Source: Cacajao melanocephalus
Lineage: Eukaryota > Chordata > Mammalia > Primates > Pitheciidae
Length of the DNA stretch: 64,000 bases
Direction of reading: 5' to 3'
Assembly (NCBI GenBank): GCA_963573385.1
Contig: CAUYLG010038532.1
Coordinates: forward strand, 1-64,000
The notes beneath the pieces were generated by a model. The model did no database searches. It was not told where the DNA came from and worked only from the letters and a program-made list of their open reading frames with translations. Position 1 is the first letter of the stretch, and each line of letters starts with the position of its first letter. Positions 9,421 to 20,990 of this stretch are shown here, piece by piece. A program made the translations under genes and the position numbers.

Positions 9421-9594
9421 CATAAAAGGTAAATCACACAAATAGATATAAAATGTGTTGCACGTCTTCATAAGGTCAGTGCATTCCATTATGAATGTAT
9501 ATATGTACGTGCGTAAAACACATGTTCGTGTGAACAGTCAAAAGGTGCAAGGAAGTATATCTGACTTCTTTTCAACATAAACACTTGCCTGCAC

Positions 9595-9800
9595 CTGTAT
9601 ATTCAGCCATATTCGTGTATTGAGCATCTTGTGAGTCCCTACGCCATGTGCTAGGATACTGAGGATACAATAATTAATTCGACACAATGGCCACCCTCAA
9701 GAACTCATCACCTACGGAGGAGTCAAACAAGCAAACAGATGCTTAACCTTGAAGGTGATAGCTTAGAGGCTGACACAGAGCTGCAGAGACTGGGAGGACC
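9595..9800 (-). mobile_element. L2 fragment
   Basis: Antisense L2: TATTGAGCATCTTGTGAGTC, then CCATGTGCTAGGATACTGAG, then GGCCACCCTCAAGAACTCAT and the CAAGCAAACAGATG block. Confidence 0.7.
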
Positions 9801-9983
9801 CCTTCCCCCAACCCATCCGCACCCGCCTGACATATCTTGCACCCAGAATCTTCCAGGGAAGCCACATACTTATTCCCATGAGGTGTCATCACTCAGAACA
9901 CGTTGAGGGTTCCATTTGGGAATTGCCTTCTAAACCATTTTAAACAATTGCCCAAGAAAATGATTCTTGTTATTTCATAATTA

Positions 9984-10002
9984 TACACACACACACACAC
10001 AC
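9984..10002 (+). repeat. (AC)n dinucleotide repeat
   Basis: About nine AC units. Confidence 0.9.
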
Positions 10003-10084
10003 TCACACCCCTTTCTTAGGAAGGAGGCAGGAGTGACATCACAAAGCCTAGGGACCAACAGATGACAGAAAAATTCTCCTACTG

Positions 10085-10930
10085 GAGTCCAACCCTCCCC
10101 AGCTGGTCCACACCCCTCCCTCTCCCGCTGCACGCAAGTCCTCCAGCATAGATCCCGTTCCCTGGATGCTGACTTGGCAAGCTATTCACTTTATGAATAT
10201 GACCCTCAGAGGGGAGAGCCCCTCTCAGCAGCCCCCGAACTATGTTATCACCGTTATTAAGGAGCTTAAAGAGGAGCTGGGAGGACGAGACACCGCTGGA
10301 ATTGCAGCCTGATTGTGATTGATGTGTTCCTATTAGCGCCTCAGTGTTATCTCTCTGGATGGCAAGAACAGCCAGTGGCTTGTAACACAACAGATTACCT
10401 GAGTTCTCAGCCTTAGAAGGATGTTTAAATAAAATATAGTCCCTCTTAGCAAGAGGCTCATTTTCTCCACGAGGCTCCCAGACTATTTCATGTCAGCTCT
10501 GATTCGCTGCGACTCTCCTCAGTAAACATGTCTTATCATTAATAATTCTTTACAAGCACAATCTCCAAGAGTCCTCTCTCTCTCTCTCTTTTTCTCTAGG
10601 TGGCTGGACTCAGACACATCACGCTCCAGTTTGGGCTCCAAGGTGCTTCTCTCTGGATTTTCACCTGCCTTGCCAAAAATGATTGATTACGCCGGGCCAA
10701 CTGGGTGTCCGGCAATACCCAACAAATGACTTTGGCCCCTAACAGCAGGCCTTGGCCAGATAGAAATCAATATTTCACCATTAAAATCTATCAAAGAAGA
10801 GTTAAGGCACCATCTGTCCCTGCCGCCTCTCTATGGTGTGTGAACATTAAATCCGACACTTGTACTACATGGGTAATCAATATATAGTGGTTCACAGATC
10901 ATTTGTGGTCCCCTTTTAGCAGTGATGGAT
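10085..10930. promoter_or_regulatory. Putative conserved non-coding block (enhancer-like)
   Basis: About 850 bases without a recognisable repeat, rich in developmental transcription-factor words. These include TGATTGATG at 10316-10324 and TGATTGATTAC at 10680-10690 (PBX/HOX-type), a TTATCATTAATAATTC segment near 10533, ATTAGCGCC near 10333 and paired CAATATTTCACCATTAAAATC near 10769. It also includes a strong splice-acceptor-like tract. No open frame of note crosses it. The overall texture is that of vertebrate conserved enhancers; conservation itself is an inference. Confidence 0.45.
10570..10600 (+). other. Candidate 3' splice site
   Basis: A continuous run of about 27 pyrimidines (10571-10597) ends in CTCTAG with G at 10600, an excellent acceptor by consensus. 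It lies about 3.2 kb downstream of the donor in the CpG island and could start a second exon of an island-derived RNA. That pairing is speculation. Confidence 0.3.
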
Positions 10931-11594
10931 GTCTGGAATCGTTGTGATTCATTTTGTCACACCATTAAACAAGATTCTGTCCAGTTCCTTCCTGATTTCA
11001 TTTAGAGGATCATTCTTCACAGTTCATAAGAGGGAAACGGTTTTACCAATCTGCTTCTATTTCAATAAGTCACTTTATAGAGATTTTGTGTCCTCCAGAC
11101 TGTAAAAATTCTGGAGAGATAGTACAAACAGACCTCTAAAACTATTCACTGCATGACATATGCATAAAGTGTGAAGAGAGGAATGTAAATATGTTTACCT
11201 CTTTATCTGCAAATGTTGGTTTTAACCCGCTCCTGGCTGAAGAGCTGGCCAGGATACTCCAGGCATTGTCCTGCTATAGGAGGTGGCTAAAGTTTGGTGA
11301 CTGGCATCTAATTTACAGGGATGATAAAAGTCCCCTGACCCCTTATGGGCATGGTGGAAAGCAAATGGGAATGGCTCCTCCTGAGGCCATGTTTTAGACT
11401 TTCATTTCTATAGCTAGGATGTCCTTGCCCCTCACACAAATGGTTAGCAAATGCCTCTGCACTCTCATACAGCATGCTGACCCAAGAGAAGAAAGATCGA
11501 CCTTGCCCTTGAGGTGAGGAGTGTGGATGACCATGAAGGACTTGCATGACGATGTGGCTACCATCCGTGAAGCACCACCTGTCTCAAGCCCCAT
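10931..11594. other. Unique intergenic DNA
   Basis: No recognised repeat. The first about 200 bases (TTCCTTCCTGATTTCATTTAG near 10985) continue the AT-balanced texture of the block before it. No gene was seen. Confidence 0.4.
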
Positions 11595-11770
11595 ACTTGC
11601 ACACTTTTTGCCCTCAACAATCCTATGAGATAGGTACTATTATCTCCACTTTCCAATAAGGAAACTAAGATTCAAAAAAGTTAAATAACCTACCTAAGAT
11701 TACTCTAGTCAGGGTATGTAACAGTCAGGACCCAAGCGTGGGCCTCTCTGATGCCAGCCCCCACATGAAC
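11595..11770 (-). mobile_element. MIR SINE
   Basis: Antisense MIR: ATCCTATGAGATAGGTACTAT, then CCACTTTCCAATAAGGAAAC, then AAGTTAAATAACCTACCTAAG. Confidence 0.8.
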
Positions 11771-12589
11771 TATAGTCAGATCTCGGCTGGTGGCTGTTAA
11801 TCTGCAGATGATTTTGTTTCAACCCAAGTGAATTTCCTTTAACGCTCCTGAACGTCTTACTTGCATCAACCAACTATGGTGTTACTAGGAAATAAAATTT
11901 TATTCTATCCTTATTTTAAGTAAATCTACAGTAAGATCACCAAATTATGAACTACAAAACCAAACACTGGATTTTATACTATTTTCTGTTTCTCAATTAT
12001 TGGACAGTTACATCACTGTTGCTGATATTTGTGTAGATAAGTAGATGCTAATTTAGCCACTAACATAAATATACATATAGATACATATACATATAGACTT
12101 ACAGATATAATTTATATATAATTATTATGTGTCACATAAATATACATAAGTTGAAAGACCTTAGAGATAACTTAGCTTTTCCTTTTTTTCTTTGCTTTTA
12201 AAATAAAGCAACAGAAGCTCAGCAGGAATAAAAGCTGGCCCGGGGACAAGAATCTTGTTTTCTGATTCCCAACTCAAAATGCTTTACCAAAAAATTATAA
12301 ACAATAGAGCCTTACACAATTATGATTTTTTTGGTGACATATTTGTTGAGGGGACAAGTGGAGAGAGTTGTATTCATTTTGCAGTTTACAGAAGAAGAAA
12401 ACGGCCAATGCATTCTTACTTCCACTTGAATTCACTAACCATTATGCCATCCTGCCTGGAGGTAGGCATTCCTTTAGACAACAATAGAGCATAAGGTAGG
12501 TTGCACCACTTCAAGACCAGAGCCAAGCCGGATGGCAGCACACAGGAGAATACCAGCCTCAGGCACTCAAGAGGCACATAGCACAGCAG
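11771..12589. other. Unique DNA with AT-rich core
   Basis: No gene was seen. 12050-12135 is a TATA/CATATA-rich low-complexity segment. A T/C tract near 12178-12200 follows. The rest is unique. Confidence 0.5.
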
Positions 12590-12800
12590 AGAGGGCTTGG
12601 ACTAGGCTTTAGAAAAATTAGGAAAAAAAAAAAAATCCATCTGTGCTCCTGTGTCACCTCAGACAAGTCACTTAGTCTCTCTGAGCATCTGTTTCTTTGT
12701 CTGTAACGCTGAAGCTAATCGCACCTACTTCAAAGGATAATTGCAAGGATTAAATAAGACAATACAAATTTCAGCACAGGTGTAAGCACAATCCAGGTTA
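12590..12800 (+). mobile_element. MIR SINE
   Basis: Sense MIR: GTCACCTCAGACAAGTCACTTAG, then TCTCTGAGCATCTGTTTC, then GATAATTGCAAGGATTAAAT. An A run at 12620-12633 interrupts its 5' part. Confidence 0.8.
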
Positions 12801-12929
12801 GTGCCCTTTCTTTCTCCCTTCCTTCCTCCCTGACCTTATTTCATAAATGTGTATCATACCATGTTTCAGTCTCTAATAACAACCTGTAATGAGATCTGCC
12901 ACATAAGAATTTATCTAAGTCTTTCTTGA

Positions 12930-13340
12930 TTCTAGAAATATTAAACCTAAGAATTAAAAGGAGCATTGCAAGGTCTTTGGTTCAACCGTTGACCCAGTGC
13001 AGAAATCACTTTCACCACCTGCCAGATGGGTCATTTTCAATGACCAGGAGCTCGAGATGTCTGAAAGAAGTCTGCCTCATTGCTGGACAGTTTCTTAACG
13101 ATAAATTTCCCGTTAAATTTGCCTCCATGTAAATTCTATCCATTAGTCCCAGTAGTAACTCCAATCCATAACCACCTCGTGTTCCGTATAATAATTTAAT
13201 AGAATGAAAAGAAATGTTCCCTTTAATTTGTGCTCAAACTATCTTCTTCAAGCATTTTGATGATTGCACTAGAATCCAAGAGGTTTGTGACTGTGTCCAA
13301 GTTAGTATTATGCCATGTCTTTCCATGTCAGCTTTGAGTA
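12930..13340. mobile_element. L3/CR1-type LINE fragment
   Basis: The segment with TTGCTGGACAGTTTCTTAACG, then TTGCCTCCATGTAAATTC, then CCATTAGTCCCAGTAGTAAC follows the mammalian CR1/L3 order (cattgctggacagttct ... ctgcctccctgtaacttccacccattggtcctagttctg). It is very diverged; its orientation was not determined. Confidence 0.5.
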
Positions 13341-14569
13341 TATCCCAGCTTATCATGAAGAGTTTTGTTTCTGCTTTTGTTTTTTCTCTTCTTTTGTGGA
13401 CCTTGCCCTGGTCCTTGCCACTCTTTGGGCTCTCACTGTCGCTGCAGTTCTATTTTTGAGTGTGAAACCCATAACTGCTCAGAGCACTTCCAATTCAATT
13501 TTATATTCAGTTTTCATTCATCTATTTCTTCCTTTTCATTCTTTGTTCTTCCTAACCATTTTTTCTCCATCCACCTGTTTTTCCAACACAAATATCCCAA
13601 TCAAGGCAGAGATGCCAATCTATACCTTGCATTTGAATAATGTCCCTTAATAATAGGATGAAATGAAGTCCAGCTCCAAGAGCAAGGTCAGCCTCAGCAT
13701 CTGTCGAAGCAGCTGTTGTCCACCTTCAGCAATGATCTTCAGACATCAGCATAAAGCCCTGGTAAGCAGGCTAATACCCACTCCAGGATCTCAAGGCATA
13801 CCATGGTCTCTCAACTATTCCCACTATTCACACACTCCAAAATTACTAAAGCCTGCCCTGCCTGGTTGCCTAGTTCTGTGATTATTCTGTGGCACTGAAG
13901 TTAATCTTGTGGGCCCTGCTCAGGTCCCACTCTTCCAAATCCCACTTATTGCTGAGGTATCGTGTCCCAAATGTTAATATCTCCAAATGCCCATTTTTGC
14001 TGCTAGATTTCTTGTTTGTTTGTAGACCTCTGAATCCAGTATCTCTGTCCATACTTGGACATATACAAGTTCCTTCTTGTAAGTGTGGTCTGATTAGGAA
14101 GAAAAAATTCTGCACTAGTTCTTTTAAAAAGTCAGTTCTATACATGTCCACTCTGGTAAAATTGTACAAGCTCACCCTTGACCAGGGGCTGCTTGAGCCA
14201 GACTCAATTAGAGGTCAGCCAAGACCCAAGCACACCTACCTGGCACATGCCTGTGCCCATCTGATATGTACTAGCAGCTGAGCACACAGCCATCACACAG
14301 GGTAAATCAGTCACATACAGTCTGAGGTCTGAAAACCACTAACCTAATCTCTCTCCCTATGTCTGGTCAGACATAAACAGAATGATTTCTGATGGAATAA
14401 GTTATACATTCCTGAAGATTTCCAGGAATTCCAGATATTCTCTTACTATTTGTCCCAAAATCAAACAATATATACCTCTTAAAAGTTTCTTTCAGAGATA
14501 ACTGTGGCCCATCTTGCTATAATTAAAACCCATCCTGGGGACTTAGAATTTTTGCTTCATTATAAACTC
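13341..14569. other. Unique intergenic DNA
   Basis: T/C-rich unique sequence near 13360-13600, then mixed DNA. Open frames of up to 130 codons on either strand (for example 13889-14281 plus) show no domain and no coding bias that I can see. No recognised repeats. Confidence 0.45.
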
Positions 14570-14815
14570 TTCTTCTTAATAATAATACTCTTAGTTATGC
14601 TTCTATCATTTGTGAGGCATCATATTGGTTACCCTGTGACATTATTTTATTTAGTTCTCATAGCAGCCCACTGCATGGTAGATTTTATTTTCTCCATTTT
14701 GAAATGAGAAACTAGGGCCATAAGAGGTTAAGTAATTCACATGACATCACGCAGCTAATAAATGACAGGAGGAGGCGCAGACTCTGGCCAGACTCCATAG
14801 CCAGAGCTACCAACA
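14570..14815 (-). mobile_element. MIR SINE
   Basis: Antisense MIR with ATTTTATTTAGTTCTCATAGC, then CTCCATTTTGAAATGAGAAAC, then GAGGTTAAGTAATTCACATG and CACGCAGCTAATAAATGAC. Confidence 0.8.
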
Positions 14816-15899
14816 CTTGGCTATACTTTTATCAGAAAATAAACAGAGTTAAATATATTCACCTTACAACTGTAATGAGATCTACATTCAGAGTTCTGGA
14901 AGCAGAATCCAGGCCTCATTAAAAACCTTCACGTCTATTAATTACCTGTACCTGACTTAGCCCCCAGATCATGTCCTGTTATCTAAACATCAACAATAGT
15001 TTTTCTAATTTCACTTTAAACTCCTGATGAAAGGGGCCAGTTAGGCTATAAGTAAGTCATTGTGCAAAAGGGACACAAGACTTAAATTTCCTCTTTCAAC
15101 TCAGACCACAGGAAAACAGAGTATCAGGAGAAGGATCAGAGCATTTCACTTCTTCCGGCCCAGATGCCCTTTGGCCAGTGAGGATTTGGGAACCATGCTG
15201 AAATCAACCACCCAATGGTGAGGAAGGAAGGTGGGTGTCTAAACCAGCCCTGGAAGCCTGTACCTGGGCAGGAGACTGTCTGCTGCACAGCAGGGCCTCA
15301 CTCATGGGTGACCTCCTCAAATAATCAGAAGCTGTGGCCAAGACGACGAGTGTGACTTATGATGCCCTCATACTCCAGGGAAAGTGGTACAGAGTGCCAG
15401 GAGGAATGTTAGAACTAGGAGACTCAGCTAGTGGCTATCAGCTGGGGTGGGGCATAGGATCTCCCCGGGGGGGGCACTCAGAAATGTGACAGGGAGTTGT
15501 TGCCATGACTGAGAGTGCTGTGGGTAATTAGTGGGCAGGGAAGGTTACACTAAAGGTACTCTAATGTGTGAGACAGTCCCATGCAATGATGAATTGCACA
15601 TTCAAAATGCCACTGGCCCCCAATGACTGAGTCCACTTTCTAAATTTACAGATGAGGAAGGATTTCAGTGAATCTCCTGAAAGATCTAGAGATGATTTTT
15701 TTCTACCCAGTGTTGTCACTGCAAATTCAACTCCTTCAGGAAAACATTTTATGAAGGTTGTTACTTCCTCTTAAACTAATCAAGAGGACTGCAGTGTCTA
15801 CAAATAGAAAGGGAAATGATATTCACTGAAGTTATCAAATCCTGCATTAAATATAACAAAGATGATCTCATTTCCTCTGGGAAAATGAAAAATCTGTGA
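14816..15899. other. Unique intergenic DNA
   Basis: No gene or clear repeat. A run of eight G near 15466-15473 and a weak MIR-like TTTACAGATGAGGAAGG at 15645-15661 are the only distinctive points. Confidence 0.4.
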
Positions 15900-16045
15900 A
15901 TCAGATAGCATTGGAGGAAAGGAAACTGAGACTCAGAGGGGCTGACGAAGCTGACTAAGGTCACACAGCTCATCTGTGACAGAGGCAAGATCCCAACTCA
16001 GCTGTCCCAGGCAGAAAAACACACAGTCCTTCCAAGGAGCCCTAT
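15900..16045 (-). mobile_element. MIR-type SINE fragment
   Basis: AGGAAACTGAGACTCAGAGGG, then CTAAGGTCACACAGCTCAT and GACAGAGGCAAGATCCCAACTC, is the conserved antisense MIR core. Confidence 0.7.
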
Positions 16046-16639
16046 GAGGTCAGCCAACACCCACTGAGTGCCCCAAACCACACCTCAGTTCTTCTGAAGG
16101 CTCCGTCAACCTGGAGCAAAATCAAGAGAGGTAAAGTTTATCTGAGAGCCTTCTCTTCTCATGTGGTTCCCTCAGCCTCATCCCTTCACCACCTGACTTG
16201 GCCAGTAGAACCTGGTTCTGGTTGCTGCTGCCAGATGTGGCTTTTGATGCAAAAACCTGAACGTATAAGAAAGGAAGTTCCTGTGGTGGAACAGGAATGG
16301 GGAAGGGCATTACTGCTAAGGAGAAAACCTTTCTACAACTATCACCGTTTTACAACTTTCTCTTCCATAAGCTAGGCTTTGGGACCTGTTGAGGAAATTT
16401 CCAGGCATGTACTTCATGCTTCTAACCAACTCTAAAGCCTTCCACTTTCTTTCTAAGTGGCTTTGAACCATCAGAACAGTAGGGAGGGGAATTATAGTGA
16501 GGAGAGATCTGGGGGAGGGAGTGGAAATGGTGCTTCAGTGTGAGTTTTGAGACCTGCAGAAAAACAGGAAAATAAAAAAGAACAACGGTGCTGATAACAT
16601 AATGGCTCACATGTAAATACTCAGATGTATTTATCAGAA
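16046..16639. other. Unique intergenic DNA
   Basis: No recognisable gene or repeat. Confidence 0.4.
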
Positions 16640-16840
16640 AGTGATTGGACTGAAATTTTCATTCTCTCATTTCCCAGCTTGTGGCCTTGGACAAGTGCCT
16701 TAACATTGCTGAATCTCAATATCTTCATTTGTACAAACAGAAACAGAGTGGTAATTTCCACCCCAGTGTTGTTGTTCAGAATGAACATGGAAATAAAGCA
16801 GCTGGCAGATAGTAGGCTCTCAATAAGTAGAAGCAGCTAT
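16640..16840 (+). mobile_element. MIR SINE
   Basis: Sense MIR: GCTTGTGGCCTTGGACAAGTG, then CTGAATCTCAATATCTTCATTTG, then GGCAGATAGTAGGCTCTCAATAAG, which reaches the 3' end of the family. Confidence 0.8.
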
Positions 16841-16989
16841 GACTGATTCACTGGAAAACGGACTGTACAACATGGGCTTACATAGGAGAGTACAGAAGAG
16901 CTCATCACCTCCAAAGCTCTGACTCTGCTTTAGGGGAAGAAGATTGTCAATCTATTTTCCCCCTAAAGAGTAGGTGGGGGAGGGGAGAA

Positions 16990-17360
16990 GGAGCAAGGAG
17001 GGGAGTTTTCAGGGCAACAAGACTAATCAGGATTTCACCATCAAACCAAATATATCCAATTAACAGCTATTAAAGAAGCATTTTCTGGCACTATGCACAA
17101 TAAAGGCCATTCTACCTAGTGGAAATTAATCTTAATTATTGGTACCTGCATACATACGTGCAAAGGGAAGCAACTCACATTAATCTACATTAAACTTAAT
17201 AGCAGTCCGTGTATTATCTATTCTGAGTCAAAATTGACTGCTGGCCCCTGCGTAGATATCTGAAGTGCTAACTCAAGTAATTACAGTGCAGTGGGTCTCA
17301 AAGACACAATTTGTTCCCTATATAATAAATCAGCTGCTAGAAGCTTTTTATAATTAAAAA
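16990..17360. promoter_or_regulatory. Putative conserved non-coding element, homeodomain-motif rich
   Basis: Repeat-free AT-rich block with many ATTA-core words: CCAATTAACAGCTATTAAAG near 17056, GAAATTAATCTTAATTATTGG near 17122, CAAGTAATTACAG near 17274 and TTATAATTAAAAACC near 17347. It has the texture of conserved developmental enhancers. The call rests on composition and absence of repeats only. Confidence 0.35.
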
Positions 17361-18809
17361 CCAAAAGAAAAAAATAGAACTGTATAGGCAAATGTCATTT
17401 TCTTCTAAGGGAAATTAGGGAAAAGAAAAGAGTGTCTCCTTGTTGCGTAGTCTGAAAGGGGAAGGAAATACGAGTCTCTGATGGATTCCTAAACAAAGAG
17501 AGAAATAAATACAGTGGTAGATTTTCAGAACTATAGGAAAAAAATGTTTTTAGAATCTTAAATTTAAGGTTTCTAAGAGGCCTGATATTCCTTTCCAAGG
17601 AGACCAATAAGGCTATCTCAGAGAAATGCTTTATACGAACTGGAATTTTCATTAGTATGGAAGAAGGTGGAAGGCCAAGTTGATTATATCAAATTCCACC
17701 TAGCAGGACCCGTTGCATGACCATGAGGTCAAGGAAAATGATGACTATGTTTGCTTCCTCACTGCCGCCCACCACCCTTCCTATGAGGGCATCATGCATG
17801 GTTTCAATGCATCAATTTTTAGAGGTCACCCTCCTTTCCATAGATGTCTTTTACTTTTGCCATCTCTGCCTTAAGAAACTGTGGGCCCTGTCTCCAAAAA
17901 CCACGAGCCCTCCCTCTACCTCAACCACTCCAGTTAGGGTTTCTCAGCTGCTTAGAATCCTACGCCTACTGGTGCTTTATGACCAGCGAGGCTGTTTAGT
18001 CCCACTTCAACCACAGCCAACATTTCCTGAGGTGTGACGTGCCTGCCCCCACTGGAATGGGGACGATTAAGTAATTCTCAAAACACCCTGACTTCATTTG
18101 CCAGGAGCTTGCCTGCAGGCACACCATGGCCATGTTCCATATCACAAAGGTCACCCAAGCCAGATCTTCCCTGACTGCCACCTGCCCCTACATCTCCTAG
18201 ACTGCAGCTCAACCCAGTGTAGATCCCTTCCTAATCTCCTACCTCCATCCTGCCTTTTCTCAACTCTCACCTCTGGGAGTCCCCTGACTGATCCTGCCTT
18301 CCCTCAACCCACCCAGCACCCCTCTGTGGTTCCAGGCAGGGCAACCAAGTCCAGCTATTCGTTTGTATGTACAATTGCAAGTAGAAGGTGCTTCCCAGGG
18401 ATTGTGCAACTCAGTAGCCCTGATAACCCTTTGGCACTCATCACCACCAGCTTGGCTCCATCTTGGTTCTCCACCCTGGGCCTCCTCCAGCCTGCTGGTT
18501 CCCTTTGCTCAGGTGTGACCCAGCTCTCAGTCTCCAGGACTCCTCTAGCCAAAGCCCTTCCCAAGCCCTCAGCCCCTCACGGGAGGAATCTAAGTTAATC
18601 TCTGATCCCCCTGGGATTCTTTCCTCCCGACCGCTGGTCCAACCTTTCCCCATCAGGCCAAACTTCCCTTCCAGATCACAAACCCCAGATATCTCCCCTC
18701 ATTTCAGCCTTGGTGTTTTCCCCATCTCAACTCTCTAAGCTGTGGATAGCTCTTGCTCCTCCTACCTCTTAATCCTGTCTGCTTTATTCCCTATTATCTG
18801 ATAGTATCA
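17361..18809. other. Unique DNA including a C-rich open stretch
   Basis: No repeat was recognised. The GC- and C-rich part 18098-18600 has a 166-codon plus-strand frame, the longest in unique DNA here. It is Pro/Ser/Leu-rich in the way pyrimidine-rich non-coding DNA translates, no domain is visible and no splice context supports it, so it is not called as a gene. Confidence 0.4.
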
Positions 18810-19215
18810 TTTAATGCAATTTTTAAATCAAAAATCACATACATGTTCCCTGTAGAAATTTTATAAAACACAGGAAAATTTAAAAAGGCAGCTGTTCACT
18901 ACTCAAGCCTTCTTTTCATGGATATATGGCATGCATGCAAATTTACAAAATAGGTGTGGAATTGATACTGATTTTTCAAATGATTTTTATTCTATTTTTT
19001 CAATTAATAACATGTATGTGCCCTAGTCTGTCAGCATCCCGCCCCAGTGGCAACCAGTGTTAACAGCTTGTTTTGTACTTTCTAGCAATAGTTCATTCAC
19101 TAACAAGTATATGTGAGTATAAATGCATCTTTTCACACAGGTGATGGGATCCATCATACTGTTTTACAGCTTACTACTTCCACTTAAATATTAGAGGTTA
19201 TATCATAGATGTAGA
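18810..19215 (-). mobile_element. Old L1 (L1ME-like) 3' fragment
   Basis: The order AAATTTTATAAAACACAGGAAAA, then GCAACCAGTGTTAACAGCTTG, then ACTGTTTTACAGCTTACTACTTCCACTTAA follows the antisense 3' end of old L1 elements (aaatttagaaaatacaga ... ataaccactgttaacattttg ... ttttgtaacctgctttttcacttaa). Confidence 0.55.
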
Positions 19216-19399
19216 ACTACACCAGCTTCCCTTTTAAATATATCTATTTAATTAAAACAGTGCATAAATAACACCGTTGGAGTTAAGGCATAGCAACAAT
19301 TGTGAGAAAGGTATTTGACTACTGAAGTTCATATAGACATTTTGGGGAAAAAAATTGTCAACTTAGAAAACACTATTCTCCCTTGTATATGAATTCTGC

Positions 19400-19500
19400 C
19401 TGCTCTCCTGACCACCCAACCTTATTAATAAGTGGCCCTCCAGACGTGCTTGAATACCTCTAGTAATGGAGAACTCACTTCCTCAGGAGAAGGAATAAAC
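19400..19500. mobile_element. L3/CR1-type LINE fragment
   Basis: CTTGAATACCTCTAGTAATGGAGAACTCACTTCCTCA (19450-19486) matches the CR1/L3 block cttgaacacctccagtgatggggagctcactacctc. Confidence 0.6.
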
Positions 19501-19689
19501 AGATATATTTAAAAGGGAAGTTTTTAGGTGATGAGACCCTCATCCTGAACCCTGTGGGGATTCCTTAGCATTCAAAATCTATGTCATCCATTTGGACACT
19601 GAATTTCTACAACATGATATTGTTTCTTAACCATGTCATATGACATGGTTTTTAATTCAATTTTGACTTAATTTTTGCCTTTTAACTTA

Positions 19690-19985
19690 ATTTTGAGTTT
19701 CTGAAAGGCAGAGACCAAGGCTTGGGTTTCTCATGCATCCCTTTCCGGTGCCTGCCACAGTGCCACCCACGCTGCCCCCGCACAGCACCTCCTTATCGTT
19801 GAGGCCTCAGTGAACTCAGCACTTCTTCCAGACAGCCTTTCCTAACACCTCGCCACCAGAATTTCTCCAGTTACCATAATCGTCTCTTTGTGATCTATAA
19901 TCCTCATTGCTCATGCAAAGCATGTCGCTGGTTTTCAAAAACATATATTTGTTTGGTGAATAAATAAATAAACAAATGAATACTC
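19690..19985 (+). mobile_element. L2 3' fragments
   Basis: GGCAGAGACCAAGGCTTGGG, CCGGTGCCTGCCACAGTGCC and later CAGACAGCCTTTCCTAACACC, ending in TGGTGAATAAATAAATAAAC, are L2 3'UTR and terminus blocks. Their order suggests two overlapping pieces. Confidence 0.55.
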
Positions 19986-20000
19986 CTGTGACCTTTTCTT

Positions 20001-20869
20001 TTCTTTTTTTTTTAAGGTTTTTTTTTTTTAATTGTACTTTAGGCTCTAGGGCACATATGCAGATCATGCAGGATTGTTGCATAGGTACATACATGGCAAG
20101 GTGGTTTGTTGCCTTCATCCCCCCCATCATCTCTATCTGGTATTTCTCCCCTCATTATCCCTCCCCAACCTCCCCATCCCCGCTGTCCCTTCCCTAGCCC
20201 CCCGACCACTGACTGCAGTGTGTAATGCTCCCCTCCCTGTGTCCACATGTTCTAATTGTTCAACACCCGCCTGTGAGTGATAACATACAGTGTTTGGTTT
20301 TCTGTTCTTGTGTCAGTTTGCTGAGAATGATGGTTTCCAGATTCATCCATGTCCCTATGAAGGACACGAACTCATCGTTTTTTATGGCTGCATAGTATTC
20401 CATGGGGTATATGTGCCACACTGTCTTTATCCAGTCTATCGATGATGGACATTTGGGTTGGTTCCAGGTCTTTGCTATTGTAAACAGTGCCACAGTGAAC
20501 ATATGTGTGCATGTGTCTTTATAACAGAACAATTAATAATTCTTTGGGTAAATACCCAGTAATGGAATTGCTAGGTCAAATGGTATTTCTATTTCTAGGT
20601 CCTTGAAGAATCACCACACTGTCTTCTACAATGGTTGAACTAATTTACTCTCCCACCAACAGTGTAAACGCATTCCTATTTCTCTACATCCTCTCCGGCA
20701 TCTATTGTCTCCAGATTTTTCAATGATCGCCATTCTAACTGGTGTGAGGTGGTATCTCAATGTGGTTTTGATTTGCATTTCTCTAATGCCCAGTGATGAT
20801 GAGCATTTTTTCATATGTTTGTTGGCCTCATAGATATCTTCTTTTGTAAAATGTCTGTTCATATCCTTT
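20001..20869 (-). mobile_element. Primate L1 (L1P), 5'-truncated
   Basis: Antisense L1 3' end: poly-T at 20008-20031, then the 3'UTR, then the ORF2 C-terminus. The minus-strand translation contains HIYPMEYYAAIKNDEF and [19 protein letters not shown], hallmarks of the L1 ORF2 C-terminus, with stops between them. CCTTTTCTT at 19992-20000 and 20865-20873 may be the target duplication. The element is dead. Confidence 0.9.
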
Positions 20870-20990
20870 TCTTAAAAGACAATGATGACAGAGTAGTATC
20901 GAATTTCTCAAGGGGACCTTGTAGAATCTAAATGCTGGGAGAGTTCCACCTAGGATCCCGGGACACTGACAGGGCTACCACTTGCCATGC

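Noticed and set aside
18098..18598. 166-codon plus-strand frame in unique DNA
   Set aside because: Composition follows the local C/T richness, with no domain, no Kozak-quality start and no splice context; chance is the simpler explanation.
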